Positions 11,665 to 22,409 of a stretch of 64,000 bases of DNA are shown here, one piece after another. Every line of letters starts with the position of its first letter. Within the stretch, counting starts at the first letter, position 1. Below the pieces are notes generated by a model. The model did no database searches, was not told the DNA's origin, and saw only the letters and a program-made list of their open reading frames with translations. Source of the DNA: Melieria omissa (Eukaryota; Arthropoda; Insecta; Diptera; Ulidiidae); the NCBI GenBank assembly GCA_963971225.1, contig OZ020267.1, forward strand, positions 102,559,729 through 102,623,728. The letters run 5' to 3'. A program made the translations under genes and the position numbers.

Positions 11665-12295
11665 ATTAAAGTTGTACAAAAAATGAGCAGATTCTGTACT
11701 CCTTTGAAAGTAAAACAATACGTAAAAATTTTGGTTGTGTCTGTGAGAACGTTGAATGAAAAACTGTACAAAATATTAGCAGATTCTGGACTCTTTCGAA
11801 AGTAAAAAACTACGTCATAATTTTGGTTCTTTCGGTGAGAAATTTGAATGAAAAACTGTAATAAAAATGAGCAGATTTTGGACTTTTTTGAAAGTTAAAC
11901 ACTACGTCAAAAATATAACAGATTCTGAATTATTTTGAAAGTAAAACACTACGTCAAAATTTTAGTTCTTTCTGTGGGAACATTAAATGAAAAACCGTAA
12001 AAAAAATTAGCAGATTCTGGACTCATTGACTCTACGTCTAAATTTTGGTTCTTTCTTTAAAACCTTTAAAATGAAAAACTGTACAAAAAATTAGCAGATT
12101 CTGGACTCTACGTCAAAGTGTTGGTTCTGTCTATGAGAACGTTTAATGAAAATCTGTACAAAAAATTATTAGATTCTGGACTCTTTTGAAAGTCAAACAC
12201 AACGTCAAAGTTGTGATTCTGTTCGTAAGAACATTGAATGAAAAACTGTATAAAAAATTAGCAGCTTCTGGACTCTTTTGAAAGTAAAACAATTG
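11665..12295. repeat. Minisatellite, unit about 85-90 bp, about 8 copies
   Basis: Recurring AGCAGATTCTGGACT at about 11,689, 11,779, 11,870, 12,010, 12,095 and 12,169, with TTTTGGTTCTTTCTGTGAGA and GAATGAAAAACTGTACAAAA between. Copies are diverged and one is shortened (near 11,927). It ends shortly before the solo LTR at 12,381. Confidence 0.8.
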
Positions 12296-12380
12296 AATGA
12301 AGGCGAAGATTCCAGCATGAGTTATGAAAATCAAATCATGAATTGATACTTGTAAGGATGTAATGAATGATTTATGATAT

Positions 12381-12778
12381 TGTAACGATGAGCACTCTGT
12401 GCTGTGCTGTGTATAAATGGTTTTACGGGCATACTTTTAGGCACGCACTTTAGAGTACGGCCAACTTGCTTTAATTCCGATATGGCAAGGATGGTTCGCG
12501 AAGGTGATGGGCTGTGCGAGAATGGTCGAGCATTGTCTAATTGGAATGTGCTAGAACAGTTGGCGCGATAACCAGACAGGTATAAAAAGAGGTATAAAAG
12601 TCTAATTTGAGTCAGCAAAGGGGAAACATGCAATAGTAGTAGTGTAAAGACAAACAAGTGTAAATTTGTGAATAAAGTGATTGTTTGCTTTATGACTGCG
12701 TTTTGCGCTGATTAATTGAAGTGGTTTTATTTTCAGACATAATCCAGATTCGAACTTAGAGAAGTCATTTTCATAACA
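12381..12778 (+). mobile_element. Solo LTR of a retrotransposon (plus orientation)
   Basis: Starts TGTAACGATG and ends CATAACA (TG...CA), flanked by ATAT on both sides (12,377-12,380 and 12,779-12,782), a 4-bp target duplication of the kind Ty3/gypsy elements make. Promoter-like GTATAAAAAGAGG at about 12,580 and AATAAA at about 12,671 sit in the order expected of an LTR. No internal retrotransposon sequence adjoins it. A homologous LTR in opposite orientation lies at 13,858-14,274. Confidence 0.65.
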
Positions 12779-13857
12779 ATATAATAATATAATAAATGAT
12801 CCAATCCAATGATAACATGAAATAGTAAATTGAATGATTTATGATATAATGATAACAAATCGCATGAAGACACAATGAATGTAGGCCAAAAGATGCTGCC
12901 ATGGTTATTCACTGGTCTGCCATTCCAGAAGTTGTGTGCTCCATTCCTATTTAAGGTCTGGCCACGGTCTTGCCTAAGTTTCTAATATTTCTTTGCTTCT
13001 AATTGTTTCCAATCCCATCAACAGTTCTCATTCAAATCATTAACCTTGGGAAAAGTTCCTATTCCTCCCAAACTATTCAGTGGATAAGCAGCACGAAAAC
13101 AATTTTCATTTTCAATTATCTTATAAGACAACACCATCAGCAGTGCTGATGGAAAAATTACGCAACGCTCATTGTAGGCGCCAATCCGTTTTGTTATTCA
13201 ATTCCCACCTACAATAATCAACAAAGGATGCGTAGGATGCGAAGCATCATCATATAAATTCGTCTATAGAACAGTAGATGGTAGCTCCATCACCTCGGAC
13301 TGCTAGCCGTGGGCTAATCACCCAACTTGACACAATTTCAATTGACTGATGTTACCAACAGAACTGAATTGAATAAGGAGACAGAAAAGCTTGAAGGGTG
13401 AAAGAGTGTCGGATTTTTCGTTTCGGACACCTGGAGGGAATGGAAAATAGCGCCAAAATATTTATTTATAGTGGAACGTGTTAAAATTATTTGAAAATAT
13501 TATTGAAATTCTGGCTCAATTATAAAGTAACCAAACTAACCAACCACAGAAGCGATGCAACGCTCCAATTTGTGAAGCAATTTAGTTGTCATACCGCGAG
13601 CAATTATTTTATTTTTGATTTTTTCCCAGGGGTTGCGTCAAGTCCTTTTAGTCACTTAAGGCTAACAAGCCAACCACTTTGAATGCGCTCGAGGACAACA
13701 TTCAGGAGGCCATTGCCGGCATAATGCCGCACATATTGGATGTGCTTGAGGCACTGTCATGATGTGCTCTTCCATTCAAAACGACATAAATGTAGCTTCC
13801 AAATAAAGCCAGAATCAATTTGATATCTCACACTGCTGTTATTTTATTTAAATGTGT
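12779..13857. other. Spacer between two inverted LTRs
   Basis: Non-coding except for a transposase fossil near 13,615-13,762. No gag or pol frames, so this is not the interior of an LTR element. Confidence 0.5.
13615..13762 (+). pseudogene. Tc1/mariner-superfamily transposase C-terminus, fossil
   Basis: From about 13,661 the frame reads ANKPTTLNALEDNIQEAIAG and then IMPHILDVLEALS to a TGA at 13,760. This fits the C-terminal part of transposases that read DFFLWG..KS.VYANKPTTL. A degraded DFF / GCVKS signature precedes it in shifted frames from about 13,615. A stop (TAG) lies just upstream. No inverted ends were found. Too short to assign a family. Confidence 0.5.
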
Positions 13858-14274
13858 TGTTACGAAAATGACTTCTCTAAGTTCGTTTCGGATTGTGCTT
13901 GAAAATAAAACCACTTTAATTAATCAGCGCAAAACGCAGTCAGAAACCAACCATCACTTTATTTACAAATATACATTTTGGTTATCTTTACACTACTACT
14001 ATTGCATGTTTCCTTTTTGCGTGCTCAAATCAGGCTCGACCCTTTGCGCTGCACACTGCTGCTTTTTATACTTGTTTTCTTATCGCGTCGATGTTTCTTG
14101 CACGTTCTAGTTGTACTCTCTATCTCCATTGTTCTAGCACAGTCCATTACCTTTGCGAACCATCCTTGCCGTATCGGAATTATACCAAACCGGCCGTACT
14201 TCAAAGTGCATGCCTAAAAGTATGCTTGGAAAAGCATTCATGCATAGCACAGCACAGAGTGCCTCATCGATACA
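13858..14274 (-). mobile_element. Solo LTR, same family, opposite orientation
   Basis: The reverse complement of this segment aligns along its length with the LTR at 12,381-12,778: shared GAAAATAAAACCACTT, AATCAGCGCAAAACGCAGTC, CACTACTACTATTGCATGTT and GCGAACCATCCTTGCC. It runs TG...CA on the minus strand. Flanks GTGT and GTAT match 3 of 4, a possible decayed target duplication. No internal region is attached. Confidence 0.6.
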
Positions 14275-14499
14275 GTATTTTTTCCTTCTATCTAGACTGT
14301 TAAATCAGCTATTTGTGGCATAATTTTAGGCGCAATTTTTATGAAATCATTCTCTTTTGATTGCGGTTGAGTTATTTTGCTGTCAGTTCAGATCAAATTG
14401 AATTAATTACACTGCACAACAGCATGTCTGTTGCATGCAGTTTTTTACATGAATCTGAATCGTTTTTCCACGCTGTTTTCAAAACCATACTCTGTTTTT

Positions 14500-15470
14500 A
14501 TGTAACAGCTCTAGTTTTTGCAAAAAATGGGCGTGTCACTTTTTCGAATTTTCCTCGGCTTTTTTCTCGTTTTCGACTGTTATTTCTTAACCAATAATCC
14601 TATCGACATTATTTTTATATCGTTGCACTTACAACATTTCACGCCATCTTTCCTGACATTAATCAATTTTATGCGTTCTAAATGGGCGTGATAATAAGGT
14701 TTCAAAGTAAGAAAATATTGAATTTCAAGGCGTTTTTTCTGATGGCGAAAAATGTAAAGATGTTTCATAAATCAAGTTTCGAAGTATATGAATATCTTAA
14801 GAAGAAACATCAAGCAATACAACACAGCCAAATTATTTATCGGAATACACATTCGCGTCGAAATAATAACAAAACTTTACCATAGCGATTTTCATCTCTT
14901 TTCATACTTTTTCCTTAAAAAATTAGGAGCCTCAAAATATGCTCTTTTTTATGTTCCATTTATAGTTTGGAATACAAGCAAAAACAAAAATATTTTGAAT
15001 TTTTCGAAACAAAAAAAAATTAAAAACTTTGCATATTTTCAGGCCCCTAATTTTTTAAGGAAAAAGTATGAAAAGTGATGAAAATCGCGATGGTACATTT
15101 TTCCTGTTATTTCGATGCGAATGTGTATTCCGCCAAATAATGTAGCTGTGTTGTATTGCTTGATGTGTCGACTTTCGTTATACACCTAACTCGTTAATGG
15201 TTTTACAAAAAATGTGTATGATTTTGACCATCAAAGAAAACGCCTTAAAATTACATTTTTTCCAACTTTGAGGTCCAATTACCGCGGCATTTTAACATTT
15301 ATGAAAATAAGTTGCATCGGAAAAGAAGCCGTGCGGTGTTGTTAATGCGATAAGGTGAAAATCATGTGAATCGGGTTTTTGGTTTAGAAACTACGATCGA
15401 AAATATGGAAAAAGTAGAGGAAAAACTGAAAAAATGACAGGGTACCTATATCTCACAAACTAGAGCTGCT
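14500..15470. mobile_element. Decayed foldback (long inverted repeat)
   Basis: Two arms pair over several hundred bases. The best part is 14,805-14,940 against 15,035-15,170: CATCAAGCAATACAACACAG, CGGAATACACATTCGCGTCG and TTTTTCCTTAAAAAATTAGG recur inverted. Weaker pairing extends outwards (CAGCTCTAGTTT at 14,505 against its inverse near 15,465). The loop is under 100 bp. Arms differ by many substitutions and small gaps, so it is old. No coding capacity or clear target duplication. Confidence 0.65.
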
Positions 15471-16619
15471 AGAAAAAATCGGAGGGTAGATTCGGAATCA
15501 GCGCACCCAAATTAGTAAGAAACAGTAGAAAAACTCCACGCAACAGAAAAAAAGTGTTTTTTTGTTGCGCTGTGTTATTTACTGAATTTTTTACTAAAGT
15601 ATGTTCTGACATTTTTGATGTAGTTACTTCGCTGTCATTTGTTCAGATCTAATTAACCAGCTTGCAGTTAACTTTGACAAGTAAATATTTGATGTATATT
15701 TTTTTCAATTATTTTCATGGCCATCACTTATTATGTTGAACCACTCGTTGTGCACAATTTTTTTCTTTTTTAAATTAATTTTGTTCACTAATTTATTATT
15801 AAAATACCAATAAGAATATTTTTCCACTAAAGGACAGAATATTGACACAAACATCAAAATTGGCTAAACTAAATAATGTGACCGCAAATAAATAAATTAA
15901 ATCAGAGCAATGCAAAAAATCAAATTTAATGCCCATTCATTAAAACAATCTGCGCAGCCGCATTTAATTATTAAATTGAAATAATTTATTAAGCATTATT
16001 AGCTTCATGCAAAAAATGTGTAAATTTGAAAACGTGCCGCAGGCGAAAGCAATTTTTTGCACGTGCGCCAACAACACAAATGCATTTTATACAATTGAAA
16101 CATGGACAACAAAAACACACACACATACATAGTTACTTATTTGTGCAAATGTGTGTGTGTGTGTGTGTGCGCATTTATGTGGCTTAATTTTAATATTAAA
16201 TTAAAATGCACACAATTTGTTGATGCTGTGCATTTTTATTATTTACACACACACACAAACACACAAATTTTTGTGAAATGCAACGCGTGACCATAAGTGC
16301 ATTAGAATGTGCGAACATAAAAAATGCCAATTTGAAAAAATTCAAAAAGAAACAATTAAATTGTATGATTAAAATGTACAAAAAATATACAAATTGTTTA
16401 AGCTTTGATAAAAATATAAATTGAATTTGAAAATAAAATAATTTGCGTTAAAGTTTAGTAATTAAATAAATACTAATTTAATGAGCAAAACGTGATAATA
16501 AATTTTTTTTTTTAATTTTAGAAAACACTTAAAAATAAAAAAAATTATTTAAATAAACATTTCAAAAATAATATTATATATATAATATAATAATAATAAT
16601 TTCGTTTAAAAAAATTAAA
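15471..16619. other. A/T-rich non-coding stretch
   Basis: No gene. CA/GT tracts at about 16,110-16,169 and 16,244-16,264 produce the short open frames seen here. Confidence 0.4.
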
Positions 16620-16960
16620 AATTTTAATGCAAATTGTTGTGTTCTGAAAAGGTATTTTAATCTTTTCTGATTTTTTATAAAAATTCGAATTCAAATTGTT
16701 GAGTTCTGAAAAAGTATTTCGAACTTTTTTGATTTTTTATAAAAAAAAAAAAAAATTTGAAAAAAGTTGATTTAAATAAAATTAAAAAAACAACTATTTG
16801 GTTGATTAAAAAAAAAAATAAAAATTCGTATAGAAATTGTTGAGCTCTGAAAAAGTATTTTGATTTTTTTTTAATTGTATAAAAATAAATAAAATTTGAA
16901 AAAACAATTTTAATTAAATTTAAGAAAAGAACTATTTGGTTTATTAAATTGGAAAAAAAC
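16620..16960. repeat. A/T-rich tandem repeat, 3 copies
   Basis: AAATTGTTGAGTTCTGAAAA followed by AGTATTT recurs at about 16,631, 16,693 and 16,835, each followed by TTTGATTTTTTATAAA and A-runs. Non-coding. Confidence 0.6.
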
Positions 16961-16984
16961 TGGCAAACATTTGCTGAGGAATGC

Positions 16985-17640
16985 TGGCAACTTCATGTTC
17001 AGGTCGAAAACTTTTCAGACCACTTTCACAAGGTGGCTAAACCAACAGGTTTTGGGCTGTTTGATCACCTTTCTTTATATTTCTTTAATGAATGTTCTTT
17101 CGCCATCTGGTAGACTTAGACATCTGGTAGACAGGATAGAGCTTCTTTTGGTTGGTCCTTCCAGCAAAGTCTTTCTGGTCCCCATTGTCCTGCGACTTCC
17201 ATATTGAATACTTTATTTTGCTGTAGCTTTGTCTTCCATGTAAACAACAAGGCCGAGCGAAATGAAAACTTTTCAGACTCGCTCCTCCAGATGCTTGCAA
17301 GTATCGACAGAGCTTTTTCTACTTCAGATTTCCACAGTCTCCCTTGTTCTCGTCGTCGTTTGACTTCCATATTGAATACTTTTTTTGCTGTAGCTTTGTC
17401 TTCCACGTAAACAACAAGGCCGAGCCAACTGGAAACTTTTCAGACTCGCTGCTCCAGATGATCCCAAGTGTCGTCAAAGCTTTCCCTACTTCAGCCTTCC
17501 AGCTTAAACAAGGTCTTCCTTATTCTCGTTGTCCGTTGACTTCCATATTAAATACTTTTTTCGCTGTAGCTTTATCTTCCATACAAACAACCAGCTTTGA
17601 TCTACATGCTGATCCTCGTTTGGACAATGGAATCCGTTTA
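16985..17640. repeat. Tandem repeat, unit about 170-176 bp, 3+ copies
   Basis: GACTTCCATATTGAATACTT at about 17,193, 17,361 and 17,537, each followed by GCTGTAGCTTTGTCTTCCA, ACAACAAGGCCGAGC and AACTTTTCAGACTCGCT. A partial copy starts near 17,000. Open frames exist on both strands (up to about 105 codons) but simply follow the repeat; no known domain. Confidence 0.75.
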
Positions 17641-17644
17641 ATCA

Positions 17645-19632
17645 ACGAAGAGTTGAATTGAGTCGATTTGGTTTTTATATGTTTTCTCCAGTATTTAGCA
17701 TGGATGAAAAAATTTTAAACATTTTCAAAGCAATTCAATGAACAAAATGGTTTTTCATTTATTAAATAAACCACATTTTTATAAAATTATTTTTACAATT
17801 TAAAATAAACTATATTTGTTCAAAATGATTTTTTCCCAAATTAAATAAACCACACTTGTATACAAAATGTTCTTAATTCAATAATTACACCACATTTCCA
17901 TAAAGTATTTTTAGTTTACCTAAAAGTAAGCACCAATTTTTAAAGTAACACTTGAAAACTCTACACTATGATTTACTAAAAAATCCTATTTGAAGTTTGT
18001 TTTTCCGCCACACGTTCGTCCGCCTTTTTTACTATTTCATGTTTTGATTTTATTTGCATCTCCTCTGCCACATTCTGTCTGCGCGTGTTGGCCCCATAAG
18101 CCGCTTATGTGTTGGCGCTTACAAAATAAATTGAAAAAAAATTATTTCAATTATCGCGCTTCAGTTGGCGGGCTGAAGCCCAGCACACACACACACGACT
18201 ACGAACACGCTTAGTGCGGCTTGTTGGCTGTTGGCAGTGTTGTTATTGTTTTGTTGTTGAAATTTTTGTATGTTGCAACTTTGTTTGCTGCAGTTGTTTT
18301 CGTTGACTATTCATACAAACTTTTTTTTCGTACTGTCCCATTTCTTTGTTGGCATTAGGTATATGTGCGAGGATTATTATTTGGTTAATATTTTAATTGG
18401 CAAATCAAAATTCAAACAAGTGGAAAAATACCGGTTTGCCTTTTGTGCAGGCTTTCGTTGAATTTTACAGTTAATTTAATATGCTGACAACAGTTTGACT
18501 CGGTTAAGGTTAGGTCGAGTTGAGAGCGAGACTTTATTGTAGTGAGTGACTGGCTTTTTGTAGCATAGTTTCAGGCTGGGTGGGTGTAAATGTTTATGAT
18601 AGAACTTGTTTATTTAGTTGCAGTGGTATGGAAAAATTATTTGATTTATTATTTGTGTGCATTTCTTTGTATTTTCGTTTAAATGGATTAAAATTTTATT
18701 ATGATTTCAAAATGTGAATGTAATGAAAAATCGAAAGAAAATGTGTTCAAATGAATGATTTGAATGTTTGAAAGAATGTTGAGTAAAATGTCCGTGTAAT
18801 GTATTTTATTTATTTATTTATTACGGACAGCGACTGGCATCGCTAAGGAGCTAATAGGGTCTAAGCGTGGCCTTGCTGGCAGCCAGTATAACCTATCCTA
18901 ACCTAACCTAACCTAATCTATACCAGCAAACGTTTTGTGTAGATTTGTTCTTTTCTTTTTTTGTTTCTCTAACTTTAGGTTTTATTAATAACTAAAAAAA
19001 ATAGTATCATAGTAATAAAAAAATTATGTAATAATAACTACTTTTAAATTATTTAATATATTAATTTCTGGCATATTTTCTTATTCACACCTATTTTATG
19101 ACTGAGCTCTTCTTAAAATTTCAAGCTCTTGCTGGGTTTGATACAAGTTTATCTAAAAATTAAAAAAAATGAGTGAGATTTAAATTTTTTAGAATTTTTT
19201 TGTGTCCATCAGTATTTGAAAACGCTCAACTTTTCAGCTCATATTCACTAATAACATATTTTTATAACAATTTAACTAATACAATTTGATTTTCTAATGA
19301 GTCAAATTTTTCTCTTTTACTTTTTTATACCAAATCAAAAATTTATACCAATCAATTAAATCTACGAAAAGTTAACTTTCTAATGACAGTAACTCTTTTC
19401 TCTTTCTCTTTCCAGATACTAAAGTGACGGAATTGCACAAACTCGAAATTTTCTGAGCTATAAAGTGACTAGAAGTAACATTTGAGGGTAAACAATTATG
19501 TAAGAAATTGCGTTAGAATTGTATTAAAATTATATGAAATATTTAAATAATACTAACAACAAATAATATGCTAAATAAATATACATAAACAATTACAATT
19601 TATAAACAACTTAAATAAATAAAAAAACAAAC
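17645..19632. other. Non-coding stretch
   Basis: No gene recognised. Contains the C-C-T-A-A tail described at 18,825-18,925; the rest is A/T-rich with no clear structure. Confidence 0.4.
18825..18925 (+). repeat. (CCTAA)n tract, likely LINE 3' tail
   Basis: CCTAACCTAACCTAACCTAA at about 18,898, preceded by about 60 bp of mixed sequence. The pattern is the insect telomere word read backwards, but flies have lost that telomere repeat. LINE fragments elsewhere in this window end in CCTAACC, so a retrotransposon tail is the simpler reading. Confidence 0.4.
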
Positions 19633-19634
19633 TA

Positions 19635-20375
19635 TCAGGTGTACAACTTTGCTTCCGCCGTTTTCCGATAGGTGGCTGTACCGGCTGAGGCTGGTTGAAA
19701 TACATAGATGGTAATGCCTTTAAAGTGAGTGTGGACAGTGCCTAACGAATTGTCATCGCCGTTTCAGTGACAGTTGTTCTTGTTTTCGTATTATTCACGC
19801 TCGAAAATGTCCGTTTATGTGCCCAATTCTCGCCATTTGCGGGAAGTTTTACTTTTCTGTTACAATTCGAAAAAAAATGCAGCTGAAGCGCATCGAATGC
19901 TCTCAGAAACTTACGGTGATGCTGCTCTGAGTGAAAGAACGTGTCGGGAGTGGTTTCAACGTTTTAAAAATGGAAGAGCGACATGACAAAGTCATCCTCC
20001 AACACGACAATGCTCGGCCTCACGTCGCAAAAGTGGTCAAAAAGTACCTGGAAACGCTGAAATGGGAAGTCTTGCCCCACCCGCCGTATTCCCCAGATGT
20101 CGCCCCTTCTGACTTCCACCTATTCCTTTCGATGGCACACGGCCTGGCAGATCAACATTTTCAATCCTTCGAAGAATTGGAAAAATGGATTGCTTCATGG
20201 ATAGCGTCAAAAGAGGACTCCTTTTTTCGAGCCGGGATCCGAAAATTGCCGGAAAGATGGGAGAAAGTTGTCGCTAGCGACGGACAATACTTTGAATAAT
20301 ACATCTGTAAGCACTTTTTCGCAATAAAGCTTTTAATTTTGGAAAAAAACGGCGGACGCAAAGTTGTACACCTGA
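19635..20375 (+). mobile_element. Deleted mariner copy C1, 741 bp
   Basis: Ends TCAGGTGTACAACTTTGC and its inverse, flanked by TA at 19,633-19,634 and 20,376-20,377. About half the transposase is deleted. The copy at 46,507-47,248 is the same element in opposite orientation, differing at about three single bases plus the deletion joint. Such similarity means both are recent insertions. Confidence 0.9.
19807..20299 (+). pseudogene. Mariner transposase remnant in C1
   Basis: ATG at 19,807 (after GAAA) opens MSVYVPNSRHLREVLLFCYN, the mariner N-terminal helix-turn-helix part, and runs to WFQRFKNG. There a deletion joins it, out of frame, to the region reading ERHDKVILQHDNARPH. The second and third catalytic aspartates (LQHDNARPH; SPDVAPSDFH) are 34 apart, so DD34D. 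The first catalytic Asp and the linker are missing. The catalytic part is otherwise open to its natural end (KVVASDGQYFE, stop at 20,297-20,299), with an AATAAA-like CAATAAAG downstream. Non-autonomous; family group close to mauritiana/mellifera by motif. Confidence 0.85.
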
Positions 20376-20449
20376 TATAAAAATAAAAAAAAATTGAAAG
20401 AAAATAATTTATTTCTTTTTGTTTTTACTATTTTAGCATAAATAAAATA

Positions 20450-20660
20450 ATAATAAAACAAAAAAAAAATACTTAAAAAATAATAATAATGAAACAAAAT
20501 AAAAATAATCAAAAAATAAAAAATTATAATAAAACAAAATAAAAGTAATTAAAAAATAAAAAATAATAATGAAACAAAATAAAAATAATCAAGAAATAAA
20601 AAATAATAACAAAACAAAATAAAAAGAATTAAAAAAGAAAAAATAATAATAAAACAAATA
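20450..20660. repeat. A-rich tandem repeat, unit about 40 bp
   Basis: AAACAAAATAAAAATAAT-type words recur about every 40 bp (20,493; 20,535; 20,571; 20,612). It lies directly between mariner C1 and the LINE fragment. Confidence 0.65.
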
Positions 20661-20849
20661 TAATTTATATAACAAAAATAATTTAAAAATATTAAGTTTT
20701 TGAGATCATATGCACGTACGAAAATAAAATATACAAATTAAAAATATCATAATTTGAAGGGAAAACGTTTTCTTTTTATGGACAAAAAAATTAAATTAAT
20801 TTTGAAATTAAATTGTTAGACCATAAACGTGTCCGAATGAATGTGTCGA

Positions 20850-21968
20850 AAGCTCCCTAAAAGGTGAGCAAGGTGGCTTTCGCCCTCATCGGAGCTGTGT
20901 TGACCAAGCCAACACAACACACTCCGCATCATAGTAGAACAATCATTTGAGTGGCACTCCGCGCTGTACATGTTGTTCATCGACTTCAAGAAAGCATTCG
21001 ACACAATAAAAAGAAGCGCAATTTGGTTAGCATTGAGTAGAAAGGGGGTTCTCCAGAAACTAATTTGTCTCATCAGAGCGTTGTACGAGAACTCTGAATT
21101 GGCAGTAGTACAAAACGGCAACATCAGCGATTCTTTCACTATCAATGCAGGAGTCGGGCAAGGCTGCCCCCTGTCGCCTCTCCTCTTCGCCATCATACTG
21201 AACGACTTCATGAGCAAACAAACCCTGCACCAACGAAGCATCGTATGGAGCTTCACCAGGCTTCTCGAGGAATTGGACTTCGCTGATGACATCTGCCTCC
21301 TCTCGCACAAAGCCGACTGCCTGGTCGCGCTGGCACGCACCGTCGGTCTGGAGGTCAACATCGCCAAGTCCAAGGCCATGACAGTCAATCATAGTAGCAC
21401 AAACTATATAATGATTAACGGCTGTGCCGTGGAGTTCGTCGACAGCTTCTGCTACCTCGGCTGCACAATTAAGACGGACGGCGGAGCGGAAGAAGATGCC
21501 AACTGCAGACTGAGTAAAGCCAGGGCAGCGTTCGGACGGCTGCATTCAGTATGGGCAAGCTCGCAAATCTCCAGACGCACGAAGCTACGAATATTCAACT
21601 CATGTGTGAAGTCGACATTGTTGTACGGAAGCGAAACATGGTTAGTCTCGAATGCCATTACCCAAAGGCTACAATCTTTCGTCAACAAATGCCTGCGAAT
21701 CATTTGCAGGATATTTTGGCCCACGACAATTAGTAACGACGCGCTGTGGAAGATTACAAATGAGGAACCCATTCTGAGGCAAATAAAGTGCAGAAAATGG
21801 AAATGGATAGGTCATACACTAAGAAAACCTACCAACCGCATCACGAGAATGGCACTGGACTGGAACCCGCAAGGGAGTAGAAGTCACGGTCGACCAAAAA
21901 ACATCTGGAGTCAATACCACATGGGACGGCGGAAAAACAACAGCCCAGAATCGTGTACGCTCCAGTGA
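20850..21968 (+). pseudogene. LINE reverse transcriptase, partial
   Basis: RNA-directed DNA polymerase. The region before 20,918 reads EQGGFRPHRSCVDQ, then a frame change leads to RIIVEQSFEWHSALYMLFID with FKKAFDTI, the catalytic motif A. From 20,970 one frame stays open for 332 codons: GVGQGCPLSPLLFAI (motif B region), LDFADDICLL (motif C, with the catalytic FADD box), a thumb region, and a C-terminal RKWKWIGHTLRKP...RGRPK-type tail ending at 21,968. The fingers N-terminal to this and the endonuclease are missing. Apart from the early frameshift the frame is remarkably clean, so the insertion is fairly recent. The tail type occurs in RTE-like and related insect LINEs; I do not assign the clade firmly. 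Confidence 0.8.
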
Positions 21969-21995
21969 GGAGTGAACAAGGAATAAAAAAAAAAC
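20850..21995 (+). mobile_element. 5'-truncated non-LTR retrotransposon (LINE)
   Basis: Starts inside the reverse-transcriptase domain and ends in GGAATAAAAAAAAAACC near 21,995, a normal LINE 3' end. The endonuclease and any ORF1 are absent. The coding part is described separately. 5' truncation is the usual outcome of target-primed reverse transcription. Confidence 0.8.
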
Positions 21996-22407
21996 CTATC
22001 CGAAGAACATTTCCAATGTCTTCTTAGTACAATTTAGGTTTAAAAATGAAAGCTACCGAAAGTGTCTAAACTATAAAGAAGCCTGTATGGAAAAAGGAAC
22101 CAATTTAAAGAAAACATTACTTGTATCTTTCGTCGTTTTGTTTTTATTAAAGCAGTTTTGTTTTTATTGAAAACAAATTTTAATTTATATTTACATTCAA
22201 AAGTTAGACCAAAAACGTGTTCGAATGAACATTTACAAAGCTCTTTAGAAAAAAATGTTTCGAGTTTTTGTTTGGTCTAAAAAGAAGAAGAATAAACTAT
22301 AAGTCACATCCATTGGCACTGTTCGGCTCTCTCCACATAAATATGCAAATCCTTAGGCTCTCCTTTTTTTTACAACTTTGACGACTTCAGATCAGTTAAC
22401 AGAAGAT
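21996..22407. other. Non-coding spacer
   Basis: Between a LINE and a mariner; nothing recognised except the right copy of the direct repeat at 22,204-22,252. Confidence 0.4.
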
Positions 22408-22409
22408 AA

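Larger units (their letters stand above)
20814..22252. repeat. Direct repeat flanking the LINE fragment
   Basis: GTTAGACCATAAACGTGTCC at 20,814 and GTTAGACCAAAAACGTGTTC at 22,204, each followed by GAATGAA and AAAGCTC over about 50 bp. Too diverged and too long for an ordinary LINE target duplication; the right copy is 200 bp beyond the LINE's poly-A end. Confidence 0.5.

Noticed and set aside
12331..12657. Pair of similar small membrane-like proteins (12,331-12,657 minus and 13,978-14,217 plus)
   Set aside because: The similarity is between two inverted LTRs at DNA level; frames are not conserved between them.
17116..17661. Repeat-encoded protein in the 170-176-bp array
   Set aside because: Frames switch between units and run on both strands; the unit length is not a steady multiple of three.
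18896..18918. Interstitial telomere repeat (TTAGG)n
   Set aside because: Flies do not use TTAGG telomeres, and several LINE 3' ends in the same window finish in CCTAACC.
20816..21545. Minus-strand frames of 161-190 codons under the LINE
   Set aside because: Shadows of the reverse transcriptase read on the plus strand.
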